Of a DNA stretch of 11,796 bases, positions 1 through 8,074 are shown piece after piece. The position numbers were made by a program, and so were the translations under genes. Each line of letters begins with the position of its first letter. Within the stretch, counting starts at the first letter, position 1. This DNA is from PNAI01 sp964575715 (GTDB lineage: Bacteria > Pseudomonadota > Alphaproteobacteria > Rhizobiales > Xanthobacteraceae), in assembly GCA_964575715.1 (NCBI GenBank), contig CAZNSG010000301.1:1-11796 (forward strand), read 5' to 3'. Under the pieces are notes generated by a model, which saw nothing but the letters and a program-made list of their open reading frames with translations, did not search any database and was not told the DNA's origin.

Positions 1-247
1 GCCACTTGCTACCAATCCTGGGTTCGATCTTCCCGTTGCGCTTGCGCTTCCAGCCGCCGTTCCAGCGGTCCTGGTTCTCCCAGTCCTTTGGATAGCCAAT
101 GCCCGGTTTGGTCTCGACGTTGTTGAACCAGGCGTATTCCATTCCTTCGCGGCTGGTCCAAACATTTTTGCAGGTTACTGAGCAGGTGTGACAGCCGATG
201 CACTTGTCGAGGTTCAGGACCATCGCAATCTGAGCGCGGATTTTCAT
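1..247 (-). CDS. narH: Respiratory nitrate reductase beta subunit, N-terminal part (cut by window edge)
   Basis: NarH is the iron-sulfur subunit that passes electrons from the NarI haem to NarG on the cytoplasmic face of the membrane. The 82 codons present begin MKIRAQIAMVLNLDKC and closely match the N-terminus of known NarH proteins. The first four-cysteine cluster-binding set is visible at C16, C19, C22 and C26 (CIGCHTCSVTC). The family is about 510 residues long, so most of the gene lies outside the window; nothing suggests it is broken. The start is the ATG at 245-247, preceded on the minus strand by GGAGA eight bases upstream. Only 13 bases separate it from the narG stop, so the two are almost certainly translated from one mRNA. 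Identification is by recalled family sequence, and is very secure. Confidence 0.97.
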   Translation of the reverse strand, partial: MKIRAQIAMVLNLDKCIGCHTCSVTCKNVWTSREGMEYAWFNNVETKPGIGYPKDWENQDRWNGGWKRKRNGKIEPRIGSKW

Positions 248-260
248 GGGTGCGATCTCC

Positions 261-3200
261 TCACTCAGCCGCTGGAAGTTGGACGCCGTGCTTTTCCGCG
301 TAGGGCCGTTCCAGCCAATCGACGGTCTTCAGCTTGCGGACGATCACAAACTCGTCGCGGTTGGTGCCGATCGTGCCGTAATAGTTGAAGCCGTAGGACT
401 GCTGGGCGTAGCCGCCGATCATGTGGGTCGGCTTGACCACCGTCCGCGTCACGGAATTATGGATGCCACCGCGTTGCCCGGTGATCTCCGAGCCCGGCAC
501 GTTCACGATCTTCTCCTGCGCGTGATACATCATGCACATGCCTTCCTTCACGCGCTGCGAAACGACCGCGCGCGCGACCAGTGCGCCGTTGACGTTGTAG
601 GCTTCGATCCAGTCGTTATCGACGATGTCGGCTTTCTTGGCGTCGATTTCGCTGATCCATACGATTGGACCGCCACGCGAGAGCGTGAGCATCAGCAGAT
701 TATCGGTATAGGTCGAATGGATGCCCCACTTTTGGTGCGGGGTGATGAAATTGAGCACGACTTGTTTTTCGCCGTTTGGCTTCTTGTCGATGATCGGCTT
801 GACCGCCTTGAGATCGACCGGAGGGCGGTAGACGCAAAGCGCCTCGCCGAACGCCCGCATCCACAGGTGATCCTGATAAAGTTGCTGCCGGCCGGACAGC
901 GTGCGCCACGGAATCAGCTCATGCACGTTGGTATAGCCGGCGTTGTAGCAGACCTTTTCCGACTCAAGCCCCGACCAGATCGGCGAGGAGATGATCTTGC
1001 GCGGCTGCGCCACGACGTCGCGGAAGCGAATTTTTTCGTCTTCTTTCGAGAGCGCGAGATGTTTGTGATCGCGCCCGGTTGTTTTTGAAAGCGCTTCCCA
1101 AGCCTTGACTGCGACCTCGCCGTTGGTTTCCGGCGCGAGCGTAAGAATCACCTCGCAGGCATCGATGTCGGTCTCGATCTTGGCAAAGCCCTTGGTCGGG
1201 CCTTCGTCGGTGACGACGCCATTGAGGCGCTTGAGGAACTCGACTTCATGCTCGGTATTCCACGCCATGCCCTTACCGCCGTTGCCGAGCTTCGCCATCA
1301 GCGGCCCGAGTGCGGTAAAACGCTTGTAGAGATTGGGATAGTCGCGCTCCACCAGGGTGACCGACGGCATGGTCTTGCCAGGGATCGGTTCAACTTCGCC
1401 CTTCTTCCATTCCTTGACATCGAGCGCCTGCGCAATCTCGGCCGGCGTGTCGTGCATGATCGGGGTGAGCACGACATCTTGCTCGACGCCGAGCACTTCC
1501 GGCGCGATTTGCGAAAATTTCTTTGCGATTGCCTTGTAAATCTCCCAATCGCTCTTGCATTCCCACACCGGATCGACCGCCGCCGTCAGCGGGTGGATGA
1601 AAGGATGCATGTCGGAGGTGTTGAGGTCGTTCTTCTCGTACCAGGTGGCGGTCGGCAGCACGATGTCGGAATAGACGCAGGTGGTCGACATGCGGAAATC
1701 GAGCGTGACCAGCAGGTCGAGCTTTCCCTTCGGGGCGTCGTCATGCCAGGCGACCTCTTTCGGTTTCTTACGACCGGTTTCACCCAAATCCTTGCCCTGC
1801 ACACCATGCGTGGTGCCTAGGAGATGCTTGAGAAAGTACTCATGCCCCTTGCCCGATGAGCCGAGCAGATTGGAGCGCCACACGAACATATTGCGCGGCC
1901 AATTGTCGGGATGGTCCGGGTCCTCACACGCCATCTGGAGCTCGCCAGATTTAAGCGCCTTGGCGACGAAATCCTTCGGCTCCATTTTCGCGGTGGCCGC
2001 CTTCTTGGCGATTGAGAGGGGGTTCTGCTTGAGCTGCGGAGCGGACGGCAGCCAGCCCATGCGCTCGGCGCGAATGTTGTAATCGATCAGCGCGCCATCC
2101 CACGGACCGGCAGGCGCCGTCGGCGAGATGATCTCATCGACTCCGAGCGTTTCGTAGCGCCACTGATCGGTGTGGGCATAAAAGAACGATGTCGAATTCT
2201 GCTGGCGCGGCGGCCGGCTCCAGTCGAGCGCAAATGCGAGAGGCAGCCAGCCCGATTGCGGGCGCAGTTTCTCCTGCCCGACATAATGCGACCAGCCGCC
2301 GCCCGATTGACCGACACAGCCGCACATCACCAGCATGTTGATGACGCCGCGGTAGTTCATGTCGGCGTGGTACCAATGGTTCATCGCAGCGCCAATGATC
2401 ACCATCGAGCGGCCTTTGGTCTTTTCGGCATTGAGGGCGAATTCGCGCGCCATCGTGATGATCTGATCGCGCGGCACGCCGGTGATCTTCTCCGCCCAGG
2501 CCGGCGTATACGGCACGTTCTCATCGTAGGATTTTGCGACATGCGTGCCGCCGAAGCCGCGATCGAGGCCATAATTGGCAACAAACAGATCGAACACCGA
2601 GGCGACCAGCGCCTCGCCGTCCTTGAGCTGGATGCGCTTGGCCGGCACCTTACGCACCAGCACGCTCGGATGGTCGGTACCCTTGAAGGCGTCGTGCTCG
2701 CGATTGCCGAAATATGGGAAGGCGACGTCGGCGAATTCGTCCTTGTCGTTGGCAAAAGTCAGTTGCAAGTTGGTGTCGCGGCCGTCCGATTCCTTCTCTT
2801 CCAGATTCCACTTTCCCTTTTCGCCCCAGCGGAAACCGACGGAGCCGCACGGCACCACGACGCTTTCAGATGTCTCGTCATAGGCGACGGTCTTCCATTC
2901 GGGATTGTTGGTCTCACCGAGATTGTTGGCAAAGTCGGAAGCGCGCAGCAGCCGATCCGGCACGAGCGTGTCGCCCTGCTTAACGAGCCGCACCAGCATT
3001 GGCATGTCGGTGTATTGGCGGACGTAATTTTCGAAATACTCCGCCTGCCGGTCGAAATAGAATTCGCGCAGAATGACGTGCCCCATGGCCATGGCGAGCG
3101 CGGCATCGGTGCCCTGTTTGACCGAGATCCAGAGGTCGGCAAATTTCGAGGCTTCCGAATAGTCCGGGCAGATCACCACGCTCTTGGCGCCGCGGTAGCG

Positions 3201-4010
3201 CGCTTCGGTATAAAAGTGGGCGTCGGGCGTGCGCGTCTGCGGAACATTCGATCCCCACAGAATAAGGAAGCCCGAATTGTACCAGTCGGCCGATTCCGGC
3301 ACGTCGGTCTGCTCGCCCCAGGTCTGCGGCGATGACGGCGGAAGATCGCAATACCAATCGTAGAACGACATGCTCACGCCGCCGAGCAGCGACAGATAAC
3401 GCGAGCCCGCGGCATAGGAAACCATCGACATCGCGGGGATGGGCGAGAAGCCGATGACGCGGTCGGGACCGTGCTTTTTCACCGTGTAGGCGTTTGCCGC
3501 CGCGATGATTTCGGTGACTTCGTCCCAGGTCGCGCGCACAAAGCCGCCGAGCCCGCGCTTGCTGGTATAGGCTGCGCGCTTTTTCGGGTCTTCGACGATC
3601 GAACCCCAGGCGCCCACGGCTGTGCGCACCGCCCTCGCCTCGCGCCACAGCTTGAGCAGCCGCGCGCGCACCAGCGGATATTTCACGCGATTGCCCGAAT
3701 ACAAATACCACGAGTAGCTCGCGCCGCGAGAACACCCGCGCGGCTCGTGATTGGGCAGCTCAGGTCGCGTGCGCGGATAATCGGTCTGTTGCGTTTCCCA
3801 CGTCACGATCCCGCCCTTGACGTAGATCTTCCACGAGCACGAACCCGTGCAATTGGCGCCGTGGGTGGAGCGCACGATCTTGTCGTGCTGCCAGCGCTTG
3901 CGGTAGCCGTCCTCCCAGCGCCGGTCTTCGTTGGTGACCACACCGTGGCCATTGGAGAAGTCATCGACGACGCGGTTGAAGAAGTTCAGACGATCGAGGA
4001 AATGGCTCAT
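261..4010 (-). CDS. narG: Respiratory nitrate reductase alpha (molybdenum catalytic) subunit
   Basis: NarG reduces nitrate to nitrite at a Mo-bis-MGD centre, in a NarGHI complex anchored to the inside of the cytoplasmic membrane. The 1249-residue protein matches the usual length (about 1247 in E. coli) and is similar throughout, for example in the segments QHDKIVRSTHGANCTGSCSW and VNVPGSEITGQRGGIHNSVT. The ligands of the FS0 cluster are present as H50, C54, C58 and C93, and the molybdenum-ligating aspartate is D222 in YDWYCDLP. The open frame runs on to 4124, but the start is taken at 4010 because MSHFLDRLNFFNRV aligns with known NarG starts (MSKFLDR) and an AGGGG sits six bases ahead; the longer version would overlap narK. 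It lies 13 bases after narK and 13 before narH, as one operon. No frameshift or missing catalytic residue was seen. Confidence 0.98.
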   Translation of the reverse strand: MSHFLDRLNFFNRVVDDFSNGHGVVTNEDRRWEDGYRKRWQHDKIVRSTHGANCTGSCSWKIYVKGGIVTWETQQTDYPRTRPELPNHEPRGCSRGASYSWYLYSGNRVKYPLVRARLLKLWREARAVRTAVGAWGSIVEDPKKRAAYTSKRGLGGFVRATWDEVTEIIAAANAYTVKKHGPDRVIGFSPIPAMSMVSYAAGSRYLSLLGGVSMSFYDWYCDLPPSSPQTWGEQTDVPESADWYNSGFLILWGSNVPQTRTPDAHFYTEARYRGAKSVVICPDYSEASKFADLWISVKQGTDAALAMAMGHVILREFYFDRQAEYFENYVRQYTDMPMLVRLVKQGDTLVPDRLLRASDFANNLGETNNPEWKTVAYDETSESVVVPCGSVGFRWGEKGKWNLEEKESDGRDTNLQLTFANDKDEFADVAFPYFGNREHDAFKGTDHPSVLVRKVPAKRIQLKDGEALVASVFDLFVANYGLDRGFGGTHVAKSYDENVPYTPAWAEKITGVPRDQIITMAREFALNAEKTKGRSMVIIGAAMNHWYHADMNYRGVINMLVMCGCVGQSGGGWSHYVGQEKLRPQSGWLPLAFALDWSRPPRQQNSTSFFYAHTDQWRYETLGVDEIISPTAPAGPWDGALIDYNIRAERMGWLPSAPQLKQNPLSIAKKAATAKMEPKDFVAKALKSGELQMACEDPDHPDNWPRNMFVWRSNLLGSSGKGHEYFLKHLLGTTHGVQGKDLGETGRKKPKEVAWHDDAPKGKLDLLVTLDFRMSTTCVYSDIVLPTATWYEKNDLNTSDMHPFIHPLTAAVDPVWECKSDWEIYKAIAKKFSQIAPEVLGVEQDVVLTPIMHDTPAEIAQALDVKEWKKGEVEPIPGKTMPSVTLVERDYPNLYKRFTALGPLMAKLGNGGKGMAWNTEHEVEFLKRLNGVVTDEGPTKGFAKIETDIDACEVILTLAPETNGEVAVKAWEALSKTTGRDHKHLALSKEDEKIRFRDVVAQPRKIISSPIWSGLESEKVCYNAGYTNVHELIPWRTLSGRQQLYQDHLWMRAFGEALCVYRPPVDLKAVKPIIDKKPNGEKQVVLNFITPHQKWGIHSTYTDNLLMLTLSRGGPIVWISEIDAKKADIVDNDWIEAYNVNGALVARAVVSQRVKEGMCMMYHAQEKIVNVPGSEITGQRGGIHNSVTRTVVKPTHMIGGYAQQSYGFNYYGTIGTNRDEFVIVRKLKTVDWLERPYAEKHGVQLPAAE

Positions 4011-4023
4011 GATCTGCCCCTTT

Positions 4024-6786
4024 TTATTGCGCCGGCTGAGCGGCCGCCGGTGGCAGCATGTCGCGATGTTCGACGTCCCACAGCAGGCCGCCGCGGCGCG
4101 TGTAGTAGTACCAAGTGACGGCAACGCAGCTCACATAGAAGGCAAGGAAGCCCCACAGCGCCGCCTGCGCACCGCCAGTCAGCGCGATCGAGGTTCCGTA
4201 GCCCTTCGGGATGAAAAATGCGCCGTAAGCTGCTATCGCCGAAGTGAACCCGATAATTGCAGCGGATTCCTTCTCCGCCTGCCTCACACGATCGGCCGCG
4301 CTCATGCCGGGCTCGAGGCGCGGTATTTCCTTGCGCATAATCGCGGGGATCATCTGGAACGTCGATGCATTGCCAACGCCGCTCGCGAAAAACAGCAGCA
4401 GGAAGCTCGCGAAGAAGCCCCAGAAGGCGTAGGGCTGATCCTTGACGCCGAGGAAGTAGAGCACGCCCGACACGCCGACCATCATCAGCACGAACACCCA
4501 GAAAGTGACGCGTCCTCCGCCATACTTGTCGGAGACCCAGCCGGTGGCCGAGCGCGAGATCGCGCCGACCAGCGGCCCAAGAAATGCGAGCGATAGCGCA
4601 TCGACATTCGGGAACTGTGTCTTCGCCAGCAGCGGGAAACCGGCCGAATAGCCGATGAACGAACCGAAAGTGCCGGTATAGAGCCAGCACATGATCCAGT
4701 TGTGCTTGCGCTGAAAAATCACCGCTTGTTCGGCGAACGAAGCCTTCATAGACGCAAGGTCATTCATGCCGAACCACGCCGCGAAAGCGGATGCGATGAT
4801 GAATGGTACCCAGATGAAGCCCGCATTCTGCAGCCACAGCTGCGTTTGTTTGCCTGCCTCGGCGGCGATTTGCGGTTCGCCGCCGAGCCAGCCGAATACG
4901 CCGGCGGTGATCACGAGTGGAATTGTGAATTGCACAACACTGACGCCGAGATTGCCAAGCCCGGCGTTGAGCGCGAGCGCGTTGCCCTTTTCCGCCTTGG
5001 GGAAAAAGAAGCTGATGTTGCTCATCGACGAGGCAAAGTTGCCGCCGCCGAAGCCGCAGAGCAGCGCGAGCCCGAGAAAAATGAAATATGGCGTGTTGGG
5101 ATTCTGCACCGCCAGCCCAATGCCGATCGCCGGTATCATCAGCGACCACGTCGCCAGCGTCGTCCAGAGTCGTCCGCCGAAAATCGGTGGCATGAAGGAA
5201 TAGAAGATGCGCAGCGTCGCACCCGACAGCCCTGGAAGCGCGGCCAGCCAGAACAGCTGGTCGGTAGTGAATTTGAAGCCGACCGCGGGAAGCTTCGCGA
5301 CGACGATCGACCACACCATCCACACTGCAAATGACAACAAGAGCGCGGGGATCGAGATCCAGAGATTACGCTGCGCGAGTGCGCGCCCCTTTTCCTTCCA
5401 GAACACCGGGTCCTCCGGCCGCCAGTCCTCGATAAGCTGTGGTCCCAATACGCCGACATGTTTCTCTTCGTGGATCGGCTGCATTTCCGGCAGCTCCGGC
5501 AACTTGCGCAACTCCGTTTCCGCGACTTCGCTCTCCATGCGCCGAATGGCGATGTGCATCCATACGAGTGCGACCGACGCGAGCGCGAACAGCAGCATGA
5601 AGCAGCTCGTCGCGACGCCGGTGAGGTCGTTGAGCGCACCAAACGCGATCGGCAAGACAAAGCCACCGAGACCGCCGATCAGACCAACAAGGCCGCCGAC
5701 CGCGCCGACATTGTTGGGGTAATAGACCGGGATATGTTTGTACACGGCCGCCTTGCCCAGGCTCATGAAGAAGCCGAGCACGAAGACAATGACCATGAAG
5801 GCGACCAGACCAATCTCGAGATGGAACGTGATTGGGCCCCGGATGCCTTTGACGACATAGTCGGTCGGTGGATACGAGAGCAGGAAGGTGCAGACGACAG
5901 AGACGAGAAATGTCCAATACATGATGCGCCGCGCGCCATAGCGGTCGGAAAGATGCCCGCCATACGCGCGGAATATGCTCGCCGGAATCGAATATGCGGC
6001 ACCGATCATGCCGGCGGTCGTGATCTCGAGCCCGTAGACTCCGATGAGGTATCGCGGCAGCCAAAGCGAGAGTGCCACGAACGCGCCGAACACGAAAAAA
6101 TAGTAGATAGCAAATCGCCAGACCTGGATGTTCTTCAAGGGCTCCAATTCAAGCCAGGTGCTGCGTAGCTTCTCGCCGCGGGCGCGGCGCGCGCGAATTA
6201 CCGGATCGTCGGCGGTCGCGAACCAGAACACCACGCCCATGATGGCGATGCCGAGCGCCCACACCTGGGCGACCGTCTGCCAGCCATAGGCAACGAGCAC
6301 GAACGGCGCTAGAAACTTGGTGACCGCGGCGCCGACATTGCCGACGCCGAAAATGCCGAGCGCGGTGCCCTGCTTGCCGACCGGATACCAGCGCGACACG
6401 TAGGCGATTCCGACTGCGAACGAGCCGCCCGCGACGCCGACGCCAAGGGCGGCCAGCAGAAAGGTCGTGTAATCATAGGCGTAGGTCAGCAGCCACGTCG
6501 CGACCGCTGCCGAGAGCATTACCGCCGTATAGACAATGCGGCCGCCGTATTGGTCGGTCCAGATGCCCAGCGCAAGACGGATCAACGAGCCGGTGAGAAT
6601 CGGCGTACCGATAAGCAGCCCGAATTGGGTTTCGTTCAGCCCAAGCTCTTTTTTTATCTGAATGCCGATGATGGAGAAGATTGTCCATACCGCGAAGCAT
6701 ACAGTGAAGGCGATCGTCGACATCCAAAGTGCGCGGCTTTGGCCCTGCTGTGCGCCGACATTGTAATCCTGCATGGTCTCTTCCAT
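4024..6786 (-). CDS. narK: Fused two-domain nitrate/nitrite transporter (NarK1-NarK2 type)
   Basis: This 920-residue membrane protein is two complete major facilitator superfamily NarK units in one chain. Residues about 20-415 form the first unit (GVAGGSFAVGIAYVSRWYP near 117; GLIGGLGGFVLPIAFG near 368); residues about 475-895 form the second (GFGGGNFASSMSNISFFFP near 578; FFASGVGNASTF near 799). A hydrophilic linker of about 60 residues (about 416-474) joins them. Each unit keeps the two anion-binding arginines expected from E. coli NarK (R89/R305): R70 and R273 in the first, R526 and R745 in the second. In characterised fusions, such as that of Paracoccus, the first unit is linked to proton-coupled nitrate uptake and the second to nitrate/nitrite exchange; transferring that here is inference. 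The ATG at 6786 has AGG five bases upstream; the ATG at 6774 (MQDYNVG), behind GGAAGAG, is a possible alternative. It is the first gene of the nar operon, behind a FixK/FNR box. Confidence 0.95.
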   Translation of the reverse strand: MEETMQDYNVGAQQGQSRALWMSTIAFTVCFAVWTIFSIIGIQIKKELGLNETQFGLLIGTPILTGSLIRLALGIWTDQYGGRIVYTAVMLSAAVATWLLTYAYDYTTFLLAALGVGVAGGSFAVGIAYVSRWYPVGKQGTALGIFGVGNVGAAVTKFLAPFVLVAYGWQTVAQVWALGIAIMGVVFWFATADDPVIRARRARGEKLRSTWLELEPLKNIQVWRFAIYYFFVFGAFVALSLWLPRYLIGVYGLEITTAGMIGAAYSIPASIFRAYGGHLSDRYGARRIMYWTFLVSVVCTFLLSYPPTDYVVKGIRGPITFHLEIGLVAFMVIVFVLGFFMSLGKAAVYKHIPVYYPNNVGAVGGLVGLIGGLGGFVLPIAFGALNDLTGVATSCFMLLFALASVALVWMHIAIRRMESEVAETELRKLPELPEMQPIHEEKHVGVLGPQLIEDWRPEDPVFWKEKGRALAQRNLWISIPALLLSFAVWMVWSIVVAKLPAVGFKFTTDQLFWLAALPGLSGATLRIFYSFMPPIFGGRLWTTLATWSLMIPAIGIGLAVQNPNTPYFIFLGLALLCGFGGGNFASSMSNISFFFPKAEKGNALALNAGLGNLGVSVVQFTIPLVITAGVFGWLGGEPQIAAEAGKQTQLWLQNAGFIWVPFIIASAFAAWFGMNDLASMKASFAEQAVIFQRKHNWIMCWLYTGTFGSFIGYSAGFPLLAKTQFPNVDALSLAFLGPLVGAISRSATGWVSDKYGGGRVTFWVFVLMMVGVSGVLYFLGVKDQPYAFWGFFASFLLLFFASGVGNASTFQMIPAIMRKEIPRLEPGMSAADRVRQAEKESAAIIGFTSAIAAYGAFFIPKGYGTSIALTGGAQAALWGFLAFYVSCVAVTWYYYTRRGGLLWDVEHRDMLPPAAAQPAQ

Positions 6787-6815
6787 CCCCGCCTAGCAAT
6801 GCTGCAACAGGACGA

Positions 6816-6821
6816 AATCTA
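6816..6821 (-). promoter_or_regulatory. Predicted -10 element of the narK promoter
   Basis: The minus strand reads TAGATT here (four of six matches to TATAAT). Transcription would start near 6809, giving a leader of about 22 bases before the narK ATG. The centre of the FixK/FNR box at 6843-6856 would then lie about 40.5 bases upstream of the start, which is the classical position of an activator at this class of promoter. The element is inferred from spacing and sequence only. Confidence 0.4.
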
Positions 6822-6842
6822 CTGAGGTCAGCGTTTGCGAAG

Positions 6843-6856
6843 TTGACGTAAGTCAA
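6843..6856. promoter_or_regulatory. FixK/FNR-type box ahead of narK
   Basis: TTGACGTAAGTCAA is a symmetric TTGAC-N4-GTCAA palindrome fitting the TTGA-N6-TCAA core bound by FNR, FixK, Anr and Dnr proteins of the CRP/FNR family. It lies 56 bases upstream of the narK ATG, at an activating distance from the predicted -10 element. Anaerobic activation of nar operons by such proteins is well established. Which regulator binds here cannot be told; the outer C/G pair in place of T/A may weaken FNR binding and favour FixK or Dnr types. Confidence 0.75.
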
Positions 6857-6885
6857 CGCCGGGTTTGAAAAGGCTCTTAGAAATA

Positions 6886-6899
6886 TTGATGTAGATCAA
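6886..6899. promoter_or_regulatory. Perfect FNR/FixK box ahead of the plus-strand small gene
   Basis: TTGATGTAGATCAA is an exact match to the FNR/Anr consensus TTGAT-N4-ATCAA. Its centre is 43 bases from the centre of the narK-proximal box, close to four helical turns. It sits 62 bases ahead of the ATG at 6962 and is placed to activate that gene through the AATAAT at 6924-6929. Seen from narK it would lie near -84, so it might also assist that promoter. Confidence 0.8.
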
Positions 6900-6923
6900 A
6901 GCCTTGAATTCGGAAACTGCCTC

Positions 6924-6929
6924 AATAAT
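6924..6929 (+). promoter_or_regulatory. Predicted -10 element of the small-gene promoter
   Basis: AATAAT (five of six matches to TATAAT) lies downstream of the perfect FNR/FixK box. A start near 6936 would put the box centre at about -43.5, near the usual -41.5, and give a leader of about 26 bases. This is inference from spacing. Confidence 0.4.
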
Positions 6930-6961
6930 TCATTGCGCAATCGCTGCACCGGGGGAGGAGC

Positions 6962-7156
6962 ATGGGAAGCGTTATCTTTCGATGTCCGGTGGTGGGCATC
7001 AGTGTGCAGGGATGGATCGCCGAGGACGCCTCCGCAGGCGGAGCGCGCGATGATTTTGTCGGCATCAAATGTGCGGCATGCAGTCGAACGCACCTCGTGA
7101 ATGCGGCATCCGGAAAAGTTCTGGGCGAAACACGCAGAAAGACGCAGGACGATTAG
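6962..7156 (+). CDS. Small zinc-ribbon-like protein of unknown function
   Basis: This is a 64-residue hydrophilic protein beginning MGSVIFRCPVVG. It carries C8 and a C37-x2-C40-x3-H44 group (IKCAACSRTH), a set that could bind one zinc ion. The layout (a CP near the start, then CxxC followed by a His) resembles small uncharacterised zinc-ribbon-like proteins that I associate with Rhizobiales; that recognition is from memory. The start is supported by a strong purine tract (GGGGGAGGAG at 6951-6960), although the gap to the ATG is short. It is the only plus-strand gene in the window, divergent from narK and behind a perfect FNR/FixK box, so it is probably made under low oxygen. No signal peptide or membrane segment is visible. 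Its job is unknown; a role in nucleic-acid or metal binding is only a guess from the fold type. Confidence 0.7.
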   Translation: MGSVIFRCPVVGISVQGWIAEDASAGGARDDFVGIKCAACSRTHLVNAASGKVLGETRRKTQDD

Positions 7157-7316
7157 GCGCGCCGGCACCAAGTCGATAATGAGAAAACCTGCGGAGAATT
7201 CGCGAGATAACTTCAACGCCTCCGCCTGACATCACGGGTCGTTAATTCGCTGACATTCACGGCAACCTGTTGCAAACTGAAATACCCAGCACAAGTGTCA
7301 CGCTCAAGGTCAGCAT

Positions 7317-7883
7317 TCAGCGCATTCCATGTTTGCCCAAAAGCTTCACCGTGCTCGCCTGCGGGCCTTTGTTGCCGATTTCCTCGGCGAACATCACCCG
7401 GGTTCCGACTTTAAGCTTTGAATACCCATCGTTGAGAACGCTATTGCGGTGGAAGTAGATTTCACGTCCGTCGGCCGACGTCAGCATGCCAAATCCATCG
7501 ACCGGCTCAAGCTGGGACACGGTTCCAAGCGGTGCGGCATCATGTGCTTTAATCTGACCTTGCATGCGTCGCACATTGTCCTGCAGGCGGCGGCGCGCGC
7601 GGTGGAATGCATCGTTGATCGCAAACGAAAGATCGGAATGCCGCTCATCGGCTTTCGGCGTGCGCCCCACGCTAACCTCGCGGCCGTTCGGAAGTGCGAG
7701 ATGAATATTCACTTCGAACAGACCGCCGGCTCGATGGCGCTCGCTGGGCGCCTTGAGCCTGACGCGGCAGGCGGTCACACGGCCAAACCGCTCTTCCAGA
7801 GCGGCAATATGGGCCGCAATGACGCTCCGCACGCGCTCGTTTGATTTCATTCCTTGTAGATCGATCTGAACCGGCGTTTCCAT
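7317..7883 (-). CDS. HPF/RaiA-type ribosome hibernation factor fused to a cold-shock domain
   Basis: The 188-residue protein has two parts. Residues 1-112 (METPVQIDLQGMKSNERVRS...) fit the HPF/RaiA fold that binds the 30S decoding region and silences ribosomes: an edge strand, a helix about 16-32, then strands around VTACRVRLKAPSERHRAGGLFEVNIHLALP. Residues about 119-184 form a cold-shock domain, with an RNP1-like GFGMLT (130-135) and RNP2-like EIYFHRNSV (141-149) motif that would bind single-stranded RNA or DNA. Long-form HPF usually ends in a dimerising domain; here the cold-shock domain takes its place. The frame is open to 7946, but METPVQIDLQ is chosen because AAAGGTG lies eight bases ahead and the domain starts there. 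It is convergent with the small plus-strand gene and downstream of a FixK/FNR-like box. Cytoplasmic. Domain calls are confident; the effect of the fusion is not known to me. Confidence 0.88.
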   Translation of the reverse strand: METPVQIDLQGMKSNERVRSVIAAHIAALEERFGRVTACRVRLKAPSERHRAGGLFEVNIHLALPNGREVSVGRTPKADERHSDLSFAINDAFHRARRRLQDNVRRMQGQIKAHDAAPLGTVSQLEPVDGFGMLTSADGREIYFHRNSVLNDGYSKLKVGTRVMFAEEIGNKGPQASTVKLLGKHGMR

Positions 7884-7891
7884 CGAAATGG

Positions 7892-7898
7892 CACCTTT
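7892..7898 (-). promoter_or_regulatory. Ribosome binding site that sets the HPF start
   Basis: The minus strand reads AAAGGTG eight bases before the ATG at 7881-7883. This favours the 188-codon form over the upstream ATG at 7944-7946, which would add 21 residues outside the HPF domain. Confidence 0.6.
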
Positions 7899-8052
7899 TG
7901 ATCGAACTTGAAACGACCGCATGTGTTGGCCAACCGAGCCGCTCATCCAAATCGTTCATTCAGACGTGAGTAGGCTGGATCGTGTGGTCGAGGCTTTCAA
8001 GTCTAACGGCGCTCATGGACGCTCTGCTCGGCACTGTATTTATTGAAAGGCT

Positions 8053-8070
8053 ACCCGAGCTTATTCGGGT
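8053..8070. repeat. Inverted repeat next to the third FixK/FNR box
   Basis: Plus strand ACCCGA, six bases, then TCGGGT: a perfect six-base-pair inverted repeat only four bases from the box at 8075-8088. On the minus strand it falls between the box and the likely start of HPF transcription. It could be a second operator, or a hairpin at the end of the alanine dehydrogenase transcript; no run of T follows it, so an intrinsic terminator is not well supported. Confidence 0.45.
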
Positions 8071-8074
8071 TGCT

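Noticed and set aside
246..3335. Long plus-strand open frames opposite narG (246-1088 and 2172-3335)
   Set aside because: narG is unmistakable over the same DNA. The antisense frames give Arg/Asp/His-rich products without recognisable domains, as expected from the reverse of GC-rich codons.
6896..7216. Minus-strand 106-codon frame opposite the small zinc-ribbon gene
   Set aside because: It would run into the divergent promoter, has no likeness to known proteins, and the plus-strand gene has the better ribosome binding site and Cys pattern.
7157..7316. A bidirectional terminator between the convergent small gene and HPF
   Set aside because: GCGGAG and CTCCGC can pair across a loop of over 20 bases, but the stem is short and no T-run follows on either strand.
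7898..7912. TTGATCGAACTTGAA near the HPF start as an FNR box
   Set aside because: It is a direct repeat of TTGA half-sites, not a TTGA-N6-TCAA palindrome, and lies too close to the start codon to activate it.
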